The notes: generated from the sequence alone by a model not told the origin. 64,000 nt of DNA from Dioscorea cayenensis subsp. rotundata (GCF_009730915.1 NC_052479.1:30195610-30259609), one strand, 5' to 3'; positions 48,230 through 61,775 are shown, counted from the stretch's first letter. Made by a program: numbers and translations.

Positions 48230-48720
48230 TTTACACCAAGTACCACTAACCAAACACAAAACACTCTTCTGATACGTGGCGAGTTCTCATTGGCCCATCA
48301 TCTATCACTATTATTACTAGATTTTTTTTTTTTTTATTATTCGCATGGTGTGACGCCAAGGCTGCCGTCATTGCTTTGTGGTGTAACAATGGGTTGGACC
48401 AAGTGAATCGTTCGTATCTCTTTTGACTCGTAGGATATTGCCACGTGTACAACTGTGATGGTGTAGGTTTTTCACATCACACTTTGCGGGGGGTTATAAA
48501 GTACATTGTAAGATGTACCGGTGCAATGGGCAATGGAGCTGATGATGATGATGACGGGCTTTCTTCACAAAGAAGCGTGAGGGGGTGTTGGGGTTCATGT
48601 GAAGTAGGGGCCCACCTCATCGGGATTTGGATTGGTGGCCGGTGTCATGGGCTCATGTGATTGGGCCTTGTAGTACATGTGGGGCCCACTCGTAACCCAC
48701 TAGGGGTACCTGTTCGCCCA
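48230..48720. promoter_or_regulatory. Promoter-like GC-richer island without a recognised gene
   Basis: In AT-rich surroundings this block carries ACGTGGC (48275), a G-box CACGTG (48442-48447), GGTTATAAAG as a possible TATA box (48491-48500), and several GGGCCCA/TGGGCC site II-type words (48606-48690). Open frames here have no family motif. It may be the promoter of a noncoding or short transcript, or the relic of a lost gene. Confidence 0.35.
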
Positions 48721-49074
48721 AACCTACTATCTAGATGATGGGAAATTTTGCTTGTATATTATATGTATATATATATATACATGTATTGTGGCACACTTGG
48801 AAAAATAACAAAATATATTTTTTGATATTTTAATTTGATTTAAAATTAATGTTTTTTTTTCTTTTACTTTTTTGAGAAAAAAATGTAATTATTCTATAAA
48901 CAGTAACAACAAAATTTGAACAATTTTTATTATGATTTTTTTGTAAAATCAATCATGTATTTAAAGATAAAAAAATTAATTTAACAAAGTTACAATATAA
49001 AAAATTATTCAAAGGTAAGCAAGTGAGTAGCAAATAATAATTGAATAATTAAGTTGACACAAAAATACTTATAT

Positions 49075-50408
49075 ACATGTGTATATACACGGACAGTATT
49101 TACATCATTTGTATATATTTATGAACAGTGTTTACATCATTTGTGATATATGTAAATTTCAAATCTAGAGATGAAGTCAGCACCGTTAGATCAACATTCA
49201 AAAACATTCACGAACGTCTATAAATTTCAAATTTACAACATACTCACGAGTATATATATATATATATACACTGTAAAATTATTATTTACACTTCAATGCT
49301 GAAGCCTTACTTTATAAATTAGTTTGGTGTTCGCTTAAATTGTAGATAAAATGAGAATAATAAATTATAACTATTTGATTGTACTGTCCTTATCCACCAC
49401 CCTTGCTTATTTATTATGAAATAAATCAATTTATCTTTGATTTATTCTGGATAGAAACAAATAAGCCCTTAACTTGGGTTGTTGGCTTTATTAAGATAAT
49501 GATGTGAAACCAAGCATCTCCAAATACCTATATACCTATTCCAATTAGACATTATCAACATTGGATCCTATTCCAATTAGAAACAAATAAAATTTTCAGA
49601 TAGATATTATCAACATTGGATCCTATTCCAATTAGACATTGCAATAAGAAAGAATCTTAAACATACAACTATTCAATCTACAGTTCATCCACCTTTTTCA
49701 AAAACACAAAAACTTGAAAATCTTTTTTCCTAACATCCCATCAAAACAAGTGGAAGCACATCATGATCAAATAGGACCAACTTTGGGTGGGGCTCAAGAT
49801 AATGATGTGACTCTGTACATGTTCATGGTCAGATTCAACTCATCTTGTACAGTAGTTAACATCAGTATGTAAAAAAGATAGCACATGAATCTTAGGCACA
49901 TTCCTAGTAGTACTTAGATAAAGGAAAAATAAAGTAAAAGAAAAGTAACTAAAAGGAACTATATGGATAAAAATGTAAATTTACTTAACAAAAAAAACCT
50001 ACAAACAAACAAAGGAAAAGGCCCAAAAAGAGATAGATGAAGCTTGTATTGTTTTCTTGATATGAGTTTTTGAGTTTCAGATTGATCATGTTAATTAATG
50101 CTTACCAAATACCCAAATGATGCATGGTGTAAATCAGTAAATGCTTGTTGTTTATAACAATACTGCACATCTCTTTTACCTGAAAATATAGGGAAAAAGA
50201 AAAATAAAAGAAATGCAGCTGATATCATACTCTGAAATCTGAGTTTTTGTGTACAAGATGACGATGTATTCCGGTTATTTAATATAATTTTTCTAAGAAG
50301 ATTTTGCACATGAAATCTAACTCAGGTGAAAGAAAAAAATTATGCTTGGTGTACCATGTGGCCAAGGCTGAAGATATCTGGATACAATTGGGCCGAATTG
50401 TATCGGAG
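49075..50408. other. Spacer next to the ARL1 3' end
   Basis: AT-rich. At 49080-49265 is another TA-bounded piece with repeated ACAGTRTTTACATCATTTGT and CACCGTTAGATC. At 49536-49640 the phrase TATCAACATTGGATCCTATT occurs twice within 75 bases. Bases from about 50090 to 50408 probably include the ARL1 3' UTR. Confidence 0.5.
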
Positions 50409-53400
50409 TTAGCCGCCACCGGATTTGAGTGTGTTACTGAGCCTGCAATAATGAATATATTTGAAGTTCAAACTGGAATTCACTTCTTGTTTAGCACTTA
50501 ACACTGGATGCAACAATTTAGTACTTCCAAGAGCATATAATTAACAACAGCATTACAAAGAACCAATAGGAATAACTCTTTTATCTTAAGATTCAAATGC
50601 TTGGAATAGGAACGAAAATTTATGGTAATAGGACCTATTGTTAAAACTATATATGGTTTAGATATGGCAAACAAAAAGCAAAATCAAATAAAGAAAATGC
50701 ACAAGTTAATGGATTGAAATGAATGGTGATGAATTCTAATTATTTTGTATTACGAGTAGGCGAAGCTAAATATTCAAGAACTCACCAGTCCAAGCCCTCG
50801 AAAAGTCCTTCTCCCTTAATAGCTGAAGTCTTAAAAATGGCCCATTGACGGTTTTTAAGCTTATGAAGTTCTAGAGACTCGGTTACTCCAGCATCATCAA
50901 GAGCACCAGGGAGATCCTGAGAAAGAATGCAAAACATGCAGCCATGATGTGAGAAGAATGATGTTCGTTACTCATGAAATTAATATGGGTAAAAATATTG
51001 GCCCAAATCAAAGAAATAAAACAACAAAATTCTTTCCAAATTATGCGTAGACAGAAGCCTGCGCTAACAAATATATTTGTTCTCAACCAATTCATGTTCA
51101 AAGCTGGATGAGCAAATTTTAAACCATCTAAAAACAAAATTCGGTTGAAATGATCTTAGCATAAGATATTTCATGAGGGAAGAATATTCTACATTTCTAC
51201 CACCATCTTAGAGAAGGTCACATTCTGCAGTATAAGCATTTATCATTGGGAGTATAAAAATTTCCTAAAGCAGAACCTTCCCACGTGATTTTACCACAAA
51301 TGCAATAGATGTTCAATGAGTGTTGTTATGACAGTGTATATAATTCTTCAAAGAAAACACACCCAAAAAAATAAATAAATAGAATCAAAAGCAGGAACAC
51401 AATCCTCACCTGCTTGTTTGCATACACCAGGACCACAGCGCCTTTTAACTCATCCTCCTGGGATAGATATAAAAGAAAGAAAAACTTAACTCATGCTATC
51501 ATTTTATGGGTAAGCACTAAATATCATAAATGATAACGGTACGCCTGCAAGACAAAGCTCCAAATTAAAAATAAAATGGCTTGAAAAATAGAAACTATCA
51601 TAACTATTTTAAAATATACATGCTATAATCACTCATTTGATCTAATTGGTTTGTCCGCAACAACACAAATGTGATGCTTGGGTGGAGCACAGTTTCCTTC
51701 TCAGGCTCATTGTTGAAATAACAAATGATTAAAAAAAAAATTAAAAAAAAAAAGGTAACTCAGAATATTAACAAACGTTCACCTGAAACAGTAAAATTTA
51801 GCCATAATTGACAGTATCACACAAACATGTTGCATACCTCCAGAATAGCATGAAATTCCTCCTTAGCAGTGGCTAGTCTATCAACATCACTTGAATCGAC
51901 AACATAAATAATCGCTTGGGTATTTGGAAAGTAGCATCTCCAATATGGCCTGCATACAGTTAAAAGAAACCCATATTAAGTTTAATATCCGTGTCCTTGC
52001 ACTTAATTCCACAAACATTTGAAGTTTCGTGTTCAACTCCAACCACTCTACTTGATAGGCAAAAAAAGAAAAAAAAAAGTTTGATAATTACAACCCTATT
52101 GTTTTCTAGATTGCATTTCCCTACTAGGGTTCAGTATCTTTGGGAAAAGGTCTCAGTTTGATAGGTGTATAAAAATACAAAACATAGACAGCTTATTGTA
52201 CGCGACACAGAAAGTTAGTCTACTTCAACCAATAAAACTTTTAAAATAAAAGGTAACACAGATTAAAGAAAGCTGTCCAAGCAACCAAATACTTTAGAGT
52301 GCTTGTTTTGTAATTAAATATGTATTAATAAACAGGGGAACATCTGGAATTATATTCTTTCCCTCAAAAATAGCTTATCAGTATGCTTATCCAGCCACCA
52401 CAGAATCCTTAGCCATATTGTAAAAATAAGAAAAATTTGCTTCAGGCAAGTATGCATGCAGAGAGCTCAAAGAAATGTTGCAGTATAGCAAATCAGTCAA
52501 TATTTTGAGTGAAAATTCAAGTTTCTGTAGTTACTGGTTGTCCCTACAACATAAGAACCATATTATAGCAGCTATTGTTATTTCATTGAGAATACAATCC
52601 GGAAATTGCTTTCAGATTGGTTAACATATCAACAAGAGAATATCCAAGGCTCATAAAATAGTTACATATGTTCTGATAAACAGGAAAACATCCAGAATTA
52701 TGTTCTTTCCCTCATAACTAGAGCACTAGCATGCTTGTCTGATTGAAATCAGAAGTTCTGCTTCAGGCAAGAATGCATGCAAAGAGCTCAGAGAAATGAT
52801 GTAATATACCAATTCAGTCAATATTTTGAGAGAAAAATCTTCTGCAGTTACGCATTGTCCTGATATCATCAAAATCATATTATAGCAGCTATTGTTCTTT
52901 TATATAAAATATGAAATACAATCCAGTGAAGAGTTGCTTTCCATATTTCTCAACATATCAACAAGAGAATATCTGAAGGCTCAGCAAAGAGACCCTCTAA
53001 TGACAATGGTTACCAGATTAGAAAGAAAACTTTCACAAATGAACAACAAGTCCTTATAAATAAAGGATGAAGGAAAAGAATACCTGATGCTTGTTTGGCC
53101 ACCTGTTTCAACAAAATATAAAGTCAAATGTCCTGTAAAGAAATAGACAGCAGCATATACCAAAAACCTAAATGAACAAAACATCAAGTGAGAACTATCT
53201 CGGAACAGTTTTACACTTCTTTCATGTGAAAATAAGAAAACAAAACATATAACTTTAGGACACACCACAACAGGAAAAGGCTGCTATCTTCACCACACTA
53301 TCCCTTCATATCATAATAATAGCAAATTCCACTTACTAGAAAACCGAAGAATTGCATTTTTTTTAACAATTTGTTTTTTTACAATTTGCAACTGGGATTT

Positions 53401-54862
53401 CAGAATTATTTCTTCCTGCCATTCAGTATCATATCCTCTGGGTTAGAAAACGCTCACTTACATATGCAAGGTTTCTTGCAAAGATGGACTCAGATCTCTG
53501 AAAAAAGGTGAAAATAGTCAATTACTCCACATTTCTGGCACTTCTACAGTTTTCCAAGATGCTTAGATGTTTATTCACAAATTCAAGACTCGCCTTTTTG
53601 CACCTCATATTTCTTAAGTTTAAACCTCTATTGGTTTCCAGCAATACAAATTTGTCTGTTAGGACTTCTCCCGCCAATAGCTTTACAGTGTGTCTGATCA
53701 TGCTGATGTGGCATTCAACATATGGACAAGAAATATATATATATATATATATATAGACACACTACAACAACAAACCATTAATTCCACCTATTTGGGATCA
53801 ACTACATGAATTCTTCCCTTCCACGTTACTCAATCAAAGAACAAAAGACTAATATATATATGGAAAATGGTAATCTAGGTACGTCCCTAGATTACTGTTC
53901 TCTAGGGGCATTTTAATTAAAGTCGTTGGATCCTTATCCAACAGTTGTTTGTTTATATAAGTACTGTATATATTTTACTATTTATGATTCCTGTACAAAA
54001 ATATAGAATGCGTTTCAGTACTGTTTCTGAGGACCATACCGTTAGTTAGATGATAATCCGACAGCTACTGTGAATGTCTCTAGATTAACGGTCCTCTACA
54101 TATCATTTTTTTTCTATTACCCACATCAACAAAATAAAAAGAAATAAAACAACTTAATTTTCCCTTGTCCAACAGCCTAATCGGGCACTTCATCAACAAC
54201 TGGATGGTGTTAAATTACACTAAAATCAACAGTATTCATCAAATGAATACGAAAACAATGACCTTTAGGGTGGCCTCAAACCTAATTCTTAACCATACTA
54301 AAACGTACACATGATCTTTCAGAACGCTTCTTCCGAATTACAAAGTCTCAAACTCAAAAATCCATGAAATTATAAGAAAAAATAGTTAACAAACAACTAA
54401 ATTTCTATATTAAAAAAAAGAACAAAAATAAATAAATAAATAAACAAAATTTTAAGGATCAGAAGAACACACCGAGATCCCACACTTGGAACTTGATGTT
54501 ATTATACTGCACCGTCTCCACGTTGAATCCAATCGCTGCAACAAAACTCCTCTCAAATTCCACCAAAATAGTTGAATCAAAACCCACAAAATTCAACCCA
54601 AAAAAAATAAAAATAAATAGAAAATATACTTGGAATCGTGGACACCACTTCCCCCATCTGAAGCCGATCTGGAACAAAAAACAGCATCATAAATCCCCAA
54701 AAAATCCACCAAAAATCAAGAAAATTGAGGGAAAACAAAGGGGATCTATGAGGTATACACAGGATCGTGGTTTTTCCGGCATTGTCGAGGCCGAGAACCA
54801 GGATTCGAGCCTCGCGGTTGCCAAAGGATGGAGGAGAGCATCCGCGAGAAGACGATGCCCAT
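50409..54862 (-). CDS. ARL1: ARL1 small GTPase (ADP-ribosylation factor-like 1), frameshift in exon 1
   Basis: Small GTPase acting at the trans-Golgi, where ARL1 recruits GRIP-domain golgins. Exons are 54862-54759, 54668-54630, 54535-54473, 53102-53084, 51949-51838, 51457-51410, 50916-50786 and 50442-50409. Exons 2-8 keep frame at GT-AG junctions. Motifs: GLDNAGKT (P-loop), TIGFN (switch I), WDLGGQ (switch II), NKQD, and the C-terminal [10 protein letters not shown]. Gly2 after the start Met would be myristoylated. The expected product is 182 aa, the family length. However, exon 1 is 104 bases and must be 103 to join frames: a G too many on the plus strand at 54826/54827 puts [12 protein letters not shown] out of frame with what follows. 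Since all else is intact, an assembly error or a recent mutation are both possible; an old pseudogene is unlikely. Introns 3 and 4 exceed 1 kb. Confidence 0.9.
52331..52985. repeat. Tandem duplication of about 348 bp in ARL1 intron 4
   Basis: Bases 52331-52678 and 52679-52985 are diverged copies. Both contain AACAGG.GAA.ATC, TTCTTTCCCTCA, GCTTCAGGCAAG.ATGCATGCA, CAGTCAATATTTTGAG, ATTATAGCAGCTATTGTT and CAACATATCAACAAGAGAATATC in the same order. Neither copy encodes an exon. Confidence 0.85.
53878..54105. mobile_element. MITE-like insertion in ARL1 intron 3
   Basis: About 230 bases next to a short TA run (53850-53860). The left side, TCTAGGGGCATT then GTCGTTGGATCCTTATCCAAC, resembles the reverse complement of the right side, TCTAGAGACATT then TGTCGGATTATCATCTAAC. 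The left end also has its own small palindrome around CTAGGTACGTCCCTAG. No coding capacity. Confidence 0.45.
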
Positions 54863-55963
54863 GCTTCTCCGGGTCGGATCCGAGGGTTTGGCTCCGGATC
54901 CGCGAGCAGGGCACTACCTTCAACAATGACAGAAGAAGCCTTGAAATTTTTAAAAATTAATTAATTAATTAATTAAAAAATTGGAGAAAAGAAAAAAAGA
55001 ATCTAATAAGACAAATTAAACGAGTTAGGAATAAAAAAATAACAATAATAATAATTAAAATAAAAAAGATTGGAATTTGATTTAGAATAAAATAATATGA
55101 GTACTCAACTGGCTTTTGGCCTATCGGCACTTGCTTGTAGTCTATATACCAAAAATACTCTATTCAATTTTGTTCATTTTAACTAACACATATTAATTAA
55201 AAAAATTAGTTAAAATTAGTTGATAATCTAAAATTTATAAAAAATTATATTAACTTTTCCTAAATTATATACATTTAAAATATAATTTAATAATTTATGT
55301 AGAAAAATTATAGAAGCATACAAAATAAATTTTGAAAAACAATATTTAATACTACATAAATTTTTTAAATAAATAAATAAAGGTCAAACCAAGTAAAAAT
55401 GCCTGAGAGAGTAATAATAATATAATATATTATTATCTATACATACTATTAATTAAAGTAGATGTATAATTTATTCGAGAGTGTTTCAAGGAACAATCTT
55501 ATTTTTTTATAATATTTAAATTTTTATTTATATTATTTATAATATTAATAATTAAAAAACATTAATTACACATAATTATTTATGCAATAAATGTACATAA
55601 GACTTTTGAAATCTTAGTCATAAAATAGTTTCCATGGAGTAGTTTAATTATATTATTTTATATATGATATTGTCTCAAAAACTTTTCACAAAATTTTAAA
55701 AACTCCGATGCGAAGCCTGAAAAATACCTAATTATTATAAGAGTATTTGGTTAGCAGGTCTTTCTCTTTGGATTCAATTAAGAAAGAGAGAAAGGCTTCA
55801 AACGGGTCGGATTTGGTTGTTCTGGCCTGTTTAGATGGCCCAACCCGTTTAGATCTTTAAAATGGGTTTGGGCCGGTTTCGGCCCGGCTTAACAAAACTA
55901 CATGCAGATAATGAAAAGGTATTTTTTTCCCTTCACATGTACCCCTTTAAATTATTAGAATTG

Positions 55964-56023
<60 letters not shown>

Positions 56024-57183
56024 ACATTAATTTAAGTGATGGTATCATTTAATAATCTCAAATCTTAAAATTAAATTAACATTATACTTTCAACATATAG
56101 GCAAGTAAACTATCTATTGTCATTTAAAAATTCTTTAATATTTAAGGTTTAATTATTTATAAAATAAATTTCTAGGTGGTTATATATTATAACAAAAAAA
56201 AATCTCGATAAAACTATATTTGCAAAAATAAATTTTTAGGGGGGGTATACATGTGCTATTTTAAAGTTGTTACATAACAGGGATATTTTGGGCATATATG
56301 CCCTAAAAACTCATGAGTATATATATACACATAAAGACAGAAAGGATAATCATTTTAAAAAATCTCACTACTATTTTAATAAAAGCCAAAAACAAGAAAA
56401 TAAAAAACAAACAAGTTTATTTTTAGATTTTGATTTGTCTCATACTCATATATATATATATATATATATATTATTGATGTTTGATAGGTCACAAGAATAA
56501 TTACTCATTTTAGAATAAGCCACTTATTGCAAAATAATTTAATATCATTTTTATTTTAATATTACTTTATATTTTGTATAACTTTTTAATCTCAATCCAC
56601 CTTTGGTATATATATCCAAATAAAAAAGTTTTTTTTGGTTGAAAAGTTGATAAATCACTCACATTGAAACAAAAAAACAGTAAAGCATTACTCTACCAAA
56701 ATATAAAATAGCAAACAAAAGAAAGTACACAAACAACTAGATATGATCACAAAACTCAAAATAAGCAAAAAGAACACAATACGAAAACAAGAAAGAGGAA
56801 AAAAGGGTATCCTCCCTGCCTCCCACAGAAGGGTTCAAGCCCGTGCTCAGACCCTGTGTCTCCTTTAACATCGCGGTCCCAGAAACTCTAGACCGTGTCG
56901 GATGATTGCCATGGAGTTCTTCAACTTCTCTTATAATTCCTCTGAGACAAAAGAAAACCAAAATAAAAGCATATGGTCAATTCTCAAAATAATAACATGA
57001 GCAGAGAAAACATTGGCATTAAAAAGAAATTATTGTAAAAAAAAACTGTTTATAATTTAATTTATTTAATTAATTTATTTATTTATTGCCTTACTATATA
57101 CCTCCTGAATAAAAAATTTAATTAATAGATAATTATAATTAGAGAGTACCTTAGTGTGGAAAATGGTGGTTAGGACAAGAATG
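54863..57183. other. Intergenic spacer between ARL1 and the copia element
   Basis: The first part is the ARL1 leader and promoter (minus strand). Beyond 54960 it is AT-rich, with a GC hairpin GGGCCGGTTTCGGCCC (55870-55885), a long TA microsatellite (55965-56021) and a GC-richer patch at 56805-56960 that has an open minus-strand frame but no family motif, possibly a transposon remnant. Confidence 0.5.
55965..56021. repeat. TA microsatellite
   Basis: About 28 uninterrupted TA units, the longest in the window. Confidence 0.95.
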
Positions 57184-57682
57184 TGTAGGAAATGGCAGCA
57201 GTTACAATTCTTTTTTGCTGGCAATAAATCCTTTCCATTGAATTTTCCGTTTCTCTTGCCATTGAATTTATCATTTCCTTTTCGGTTCTTTCTATCTTTG
57301 ACTGCCGTTTCTTTCTCCTTGATTGTAGTTGTTTCAGTTTTTCTTAGGTGAGAAAAGGTGTATAAATATATGAATAGAGAGAAGGGAAGGGGGGACTTAC
57401 TCTCACTTTTCCTTCATCAATTCTCCGATTCTCTTCTTTTCTCTGGGCTGTTGCTTGAATGATCTCCAATTTTCCTGCAGCGAGTGCACGCTACCGGAAA
57501 AGGATGTGTTAACCTTGGAGAGCGACCGGAGTTTAGACTTGCACCAAGGGTCTACCGAAATCGTTCTTAAGGCAGTGATTAACCACGGCACATCCATTTG
57601 TTACTGGGCATTTTATTTGTCTATTGCAATTTGATTTCATTTCCTATTTTTGAAGTCTCAAATCTCTAGTTCTTTGCCAACA
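57184..57682 (+). repeat. 5' LTR of the copia element
   Basis: About 499 bp. It begins TGTAGGAAATGG; the end is uncertain, at TTTGCCA (57679) or TTTGCCAACA (57682), since the partner copy stops at a gap. A TATA-like GTATAAATATA lies at about 57359-57369. No initiator-Met primer site follows directly, so the primer site is not assigned. Confidence 0.8.
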
Positions 57683-57708
57683 CTTTAAGAACGACTCCTT
57701 TGTTTTCC

Positions 57709-60700
57709 ATGGCTATTTCAGTAAACAAGACCCTACCTGATTTGTCGAAGCTGGAACCATTAGATGGAACTAACTATAAGCGTTGGTCCCAAAAATTGTT
57801 GATTTTCTTTGAACAGCTTGAGATTGATTATGTATTGTTTTCTGATTCCCTTTTCATTGAAACCCGATACCAATGGAACCTCCTCGGACCCCCTTGCTAC
57901 ACCAATCACTACTCCTCCTATTGTTCAAACTAAGCAAGTGGATGAGGAATCAAAGAAAAATATGAAAAAAAGACAACAAGACCGTTAGAGGACACCTACT
58001 AAACCACATGTCTAACCCTCTTTTTGATCCGTTTGTCACTCAAAAAAATCGCCAAAGAGATTTGGAAACCTCGTTGGAAAAAGAAATATGGATGCTGATG
58101 ATGCAGGAAAAAGGAAGTACGTTGTGGGTAAATGGCTGCAATTTCAAATGATCGATGACAAACCAATTATGGAGCAAGTACACATATATGAGAACTTGGC
58201 TGCAGATGTCCTCAATGAAGGGATGAAGATGTGTGAAATCCTGCAAGCAAATGTCCTTCTCGAAAAATTTCCACCTTCCTGGAGTGATTATAGGAACCAG
58301 CTCAAACATAAGAAAAAGGATCTTACATTGCAAGAACTTATTAGCCATATGAGGACTGAAGAAGCTAATCGCCTCAAAGATAAGCAAATCTCTTCTCTTG
58401 TTAATATTCCTAAAGCTAATCTTGTTGTTGCTAATGAATATTCAGCTAAAGAAACATTCAAGCATGGTCCTAAGAAAGGTTATTATCAAGGGAATCGCAA
58501 AATGCAGAACCAGATCAACAAAGGTGGGAACAAGATTGAAAAGAAAAAGACAAAGTTGCAGTGCTATGTATGTGGAAAAACTGGTCACAAAGCTTACCAA
58601 TGTTACCAACGTCGTGGGCAACAAAAGACTAATGAAAAACCTGATGGTAAAGCTGCAAATCAAGCAAACCTTATTGAATCAGATGAAATCATTCTCGCGA
58701 TGAATTGTTGAAGCAAATCTGGTTGAAAACAAGGCTGATTGGGTGCTAGACACTGGAGCCTCTAGACATTTCTGCTTCAACAGGGATCTGTTCTATGACT
58801 TTGAAGAGGCTACAGATGGAGAATGTGTCTACATGGGCAACCAAAGTGTTGCTGGAGTCCTCGGTAAAGGAAAGATTCATCTTAAACTCACTTCTGGGAA
58901 AACATTATCTTTAAACAATGTGCTTTATGTTCCTTCTCTGCGTCGAAATTTAGTGTCAGGTGCTTTATTGAACAAGGCTGGCCTGAAAATTGTGTTGGAA
59001 GCTGACAGAGTAGTTTTGACAAAAAATGGAGAATTCGTGGGGAAGGGATATCTGAATGAGGGTCTCTTTGTATTGAACATTGCTAATGGTAATTCTTCCT
59101 CTTCTGCTTATATTGTTGAATCTGTTAATTTATGGCATGGTAGACTTGGGCATGTGAACATAGCTTCTATTAAAAGACTTAAAAATCTAAACTTGATTCC
59201 TGCTGTGAATGTGAATGAGTTTTTCAAAATGCTCGCTTTTGTGTAGAAGCTAAATTTGCCAAGAAACCTTTTAAATCTGTTGAAAATAGGAATTCTAAAT
59301 TATTAGAATTGATCCATACAGATTTGGCTGATTTCAAGAACACAATTAGCAAGGGAGGTAAAAAATATTATGTGACTTTTATAGATGACTTTTCTAGATA
59401 TACCAAAGTTTATCTCCTAAGGTCAAAGGATGAGGCTGGTGAGATGTTCTTGAAATATAAAACAGAAGTGGAAAATCAATTGGATAGGAAAATAAAAAGA
59501 GTTAGATCCGATAGAGGAGGGGAATATAATACTGATTACCTTAAGGAATTCTGTGAAAAGAATGGAATTATACATGAACTTACTGCCCCCTATACACCCC
59601 AACAAAATGGCATAGCTGAGAGGAAAAATAGAACTCTTAAAAATATGTTGAATGCTATGCTTATAAGTTCAGGTCTAGCAGATAATATGTGGGGGGAAGC
59701 AGTTCTTTCGGCTTGTTATATTCTTAACAGGGTTCCTCATAAAAGGTTGGAAAAAACCCCTTATGAGTTATGGAAAGGTTTCTCTCCTAATCTAAAATTT
59801 CTAAGAGTATGGGGGTGCCTTGCTAAAGTTAGTTTTCCTTCTCCTAAAAGGACTAATATAGGATCTAAAACATATGATGCTGTGTTTATTGGCTATGCTC
59901 AAAATTCTGCTGCTTATAGATTTATGTCCTTAAAAGACAGTTCCATTTCTGAATCTCGTGATGCGAATTTTTTTGAAAAGTGAGTTTCCTTTGAAGAAAT
60001 CCAATACTAACATTGATTACGTGTCTTTGAATGATACTAGTATGCCTCTGTCTTTGCCTAGTTCTTCCTTTGATAATGAGTATGTTGATAATCTTAGATG
60101 TAGTAAAAGGCAAAGAACTGAAAAAAGTTTTGGGCCAGATTTTATTACTTCATTCTTGATTGAAAATTCTGATAAAATAAATGAACATGTGGTGACTGCT
60201 TTGTTGATTGAAGAAGACCCAAAAACTTATGAAGAAGCAATAACATCTTTAGATAGTAGCTCTTGGAAAGATGCTATAAAAAGTGAACTAGATTCCATTG
60301 TGTTGAATCATACATGGGACTTAGTAAACTTACCTAAAGGATCTAAACCTATCAAAAGCAAATGGATCTTCGAGAAAGAAAAATGAGGCCCTGATGGTAC
60401 TATTGATAAGTTCAAAAGCTAGGCTTGTGGTAGTAGGATATACCCAAAGGAAAGACATTGACTATTTTTGATACTTATTCTCCCGTGACTAAAATTGCTA
60501 CCATTAGATCTTTAGTTGCCTTGGCTGCAATTTATAATTTAGTTGTGCATCAAATGGATGTCAAAACAGCCTTTTTAAATGGAGATTTAGAGGAGGAAAT
60601 ATACATGGAGCAACCAGAGGGTTTTGTGTTTAAAGGTCAAGAGGATAAAGTGTGTAAACTTAGAAAATCCTTGTATGGTCTTAAACAAGCTCCAAAACAA

Positions 60701-61775
60701 TGGTATCAGAAATTTGATCACATTTTTGGTTACCAATGGATTTGTTGTCAATGCCTCGATTCATGTCTTTATTCAAAAAAATGTTTGGATTAGATTGTGT
60801 GATTATATGTTTGTATGTGGATGACATGTTAATCTTTGGTTCTAATTTCAATGTTGTCAGTGAGACTAAGAAGTTCTTGTCTTCTCGGTTTGATATGAAA
60901 GATTTAGGAGAAGTTGATGTGATCTTAGGGGGTTAAACTAATGAAAAACGAACATGGTTTTTCAATGTGTCAATCTCATTATATAGAGAAAATGTTGAAA
61001 AGATTCAGCTGTTTTGAAGTGTTACCCTGTAAGAACTCCCCTATGATCGACGATACACCTAAAAAAGAATAAAGGTGTTAGTGTTTCTCAATCTGAATAT
61101 GCTAAAATCATAGGTTGTGTGATGTTCCTCATGAACTATACCGCGTCCCGACATAGCCTATGCGCTTAGTAGATTGAGTCGTTACACTCACAATCCTAGT
61201 ATTGAACATTGGAATGCACTTTATCGATTGCTTAAATATTTGAAAGGAACCTTGGATTGGGGTTTACATTTTAATAAATTTCCCAGCTGTTTTGGAGGGA
61301 TTTTTGTGATCTTGACTCGGGTAAACCGATAATGATCAAGTAAGTTCAACTAGTGGTTATGTTTTCACCTTAGGTGGAGGAGCTATTTCTTGGAAATCGC
61401 TAAATGCGATATGTATTGCTCGCTCCACCATGGAATCTGAATTCATCGCCCTTGAGTTAGCGGTGTCAAGAGGCGAGAATGGTTGAAGAACCCTATTGGC
61501 GATATGTGCCATTGTGGGGAAAAATCAAATGTTCCAATCTTCCTTCATTGTGATTCTCGATGCACTATTGCAATTGCCAAGAACATTAGTGTATAATGGT
61601 AAGAGAAGACATATTCGCATCAGACATAGTGCGGTTAAACAAATGCTGAGGACAGGTATAATTTCATTGGATTATGTAAAATCTGAAAGAAATCAGTGAC
61701 CCTCTTACAAAAGGTCTAACTGTGAAATTGGTTTTGGATTCCTCTAGAGGGATGGGTCTTAAGCCTTGTGTTTAA
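57709..61775 (+). pseudogene. gag-pol: Copia gag-pol, frameshifted
   Basis: Starts at ATG 57709 with a copia gag N-terminus (LEPLDGTNYKRWSQK) and loses frame by 57931. Gag resumes at 58088-58711 and has one CCHC zinc knuckle, CYVCGKTGHKAYQC (58562-58603). The protease motif DTGAS follows at 58749-58763. Integrase has WHGRLGH (59132), then the catalytic Asp in IHTDL (59309), Asp in RSDRGGEY (59501) and Glu in GIAERKNR (59608), all present. A stop at 59244 and a shift before 59980 interrupt it. RT includes [26 protein letters not shown] (60548-60625, in pieces of family motif) and the YVDDM active site (60814-60828) in another frame. RNase H is barely traceable at 61100-61770. No complete polyprotein can be made from it as written. 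Confidence 0.85.

Noticed and set aside
54493-54960. 155-residue plus-strand frame over ARL1 exons 1-3
   Set aside because: Antisense to well-supported ARL1 exons and introns, with no family motif.
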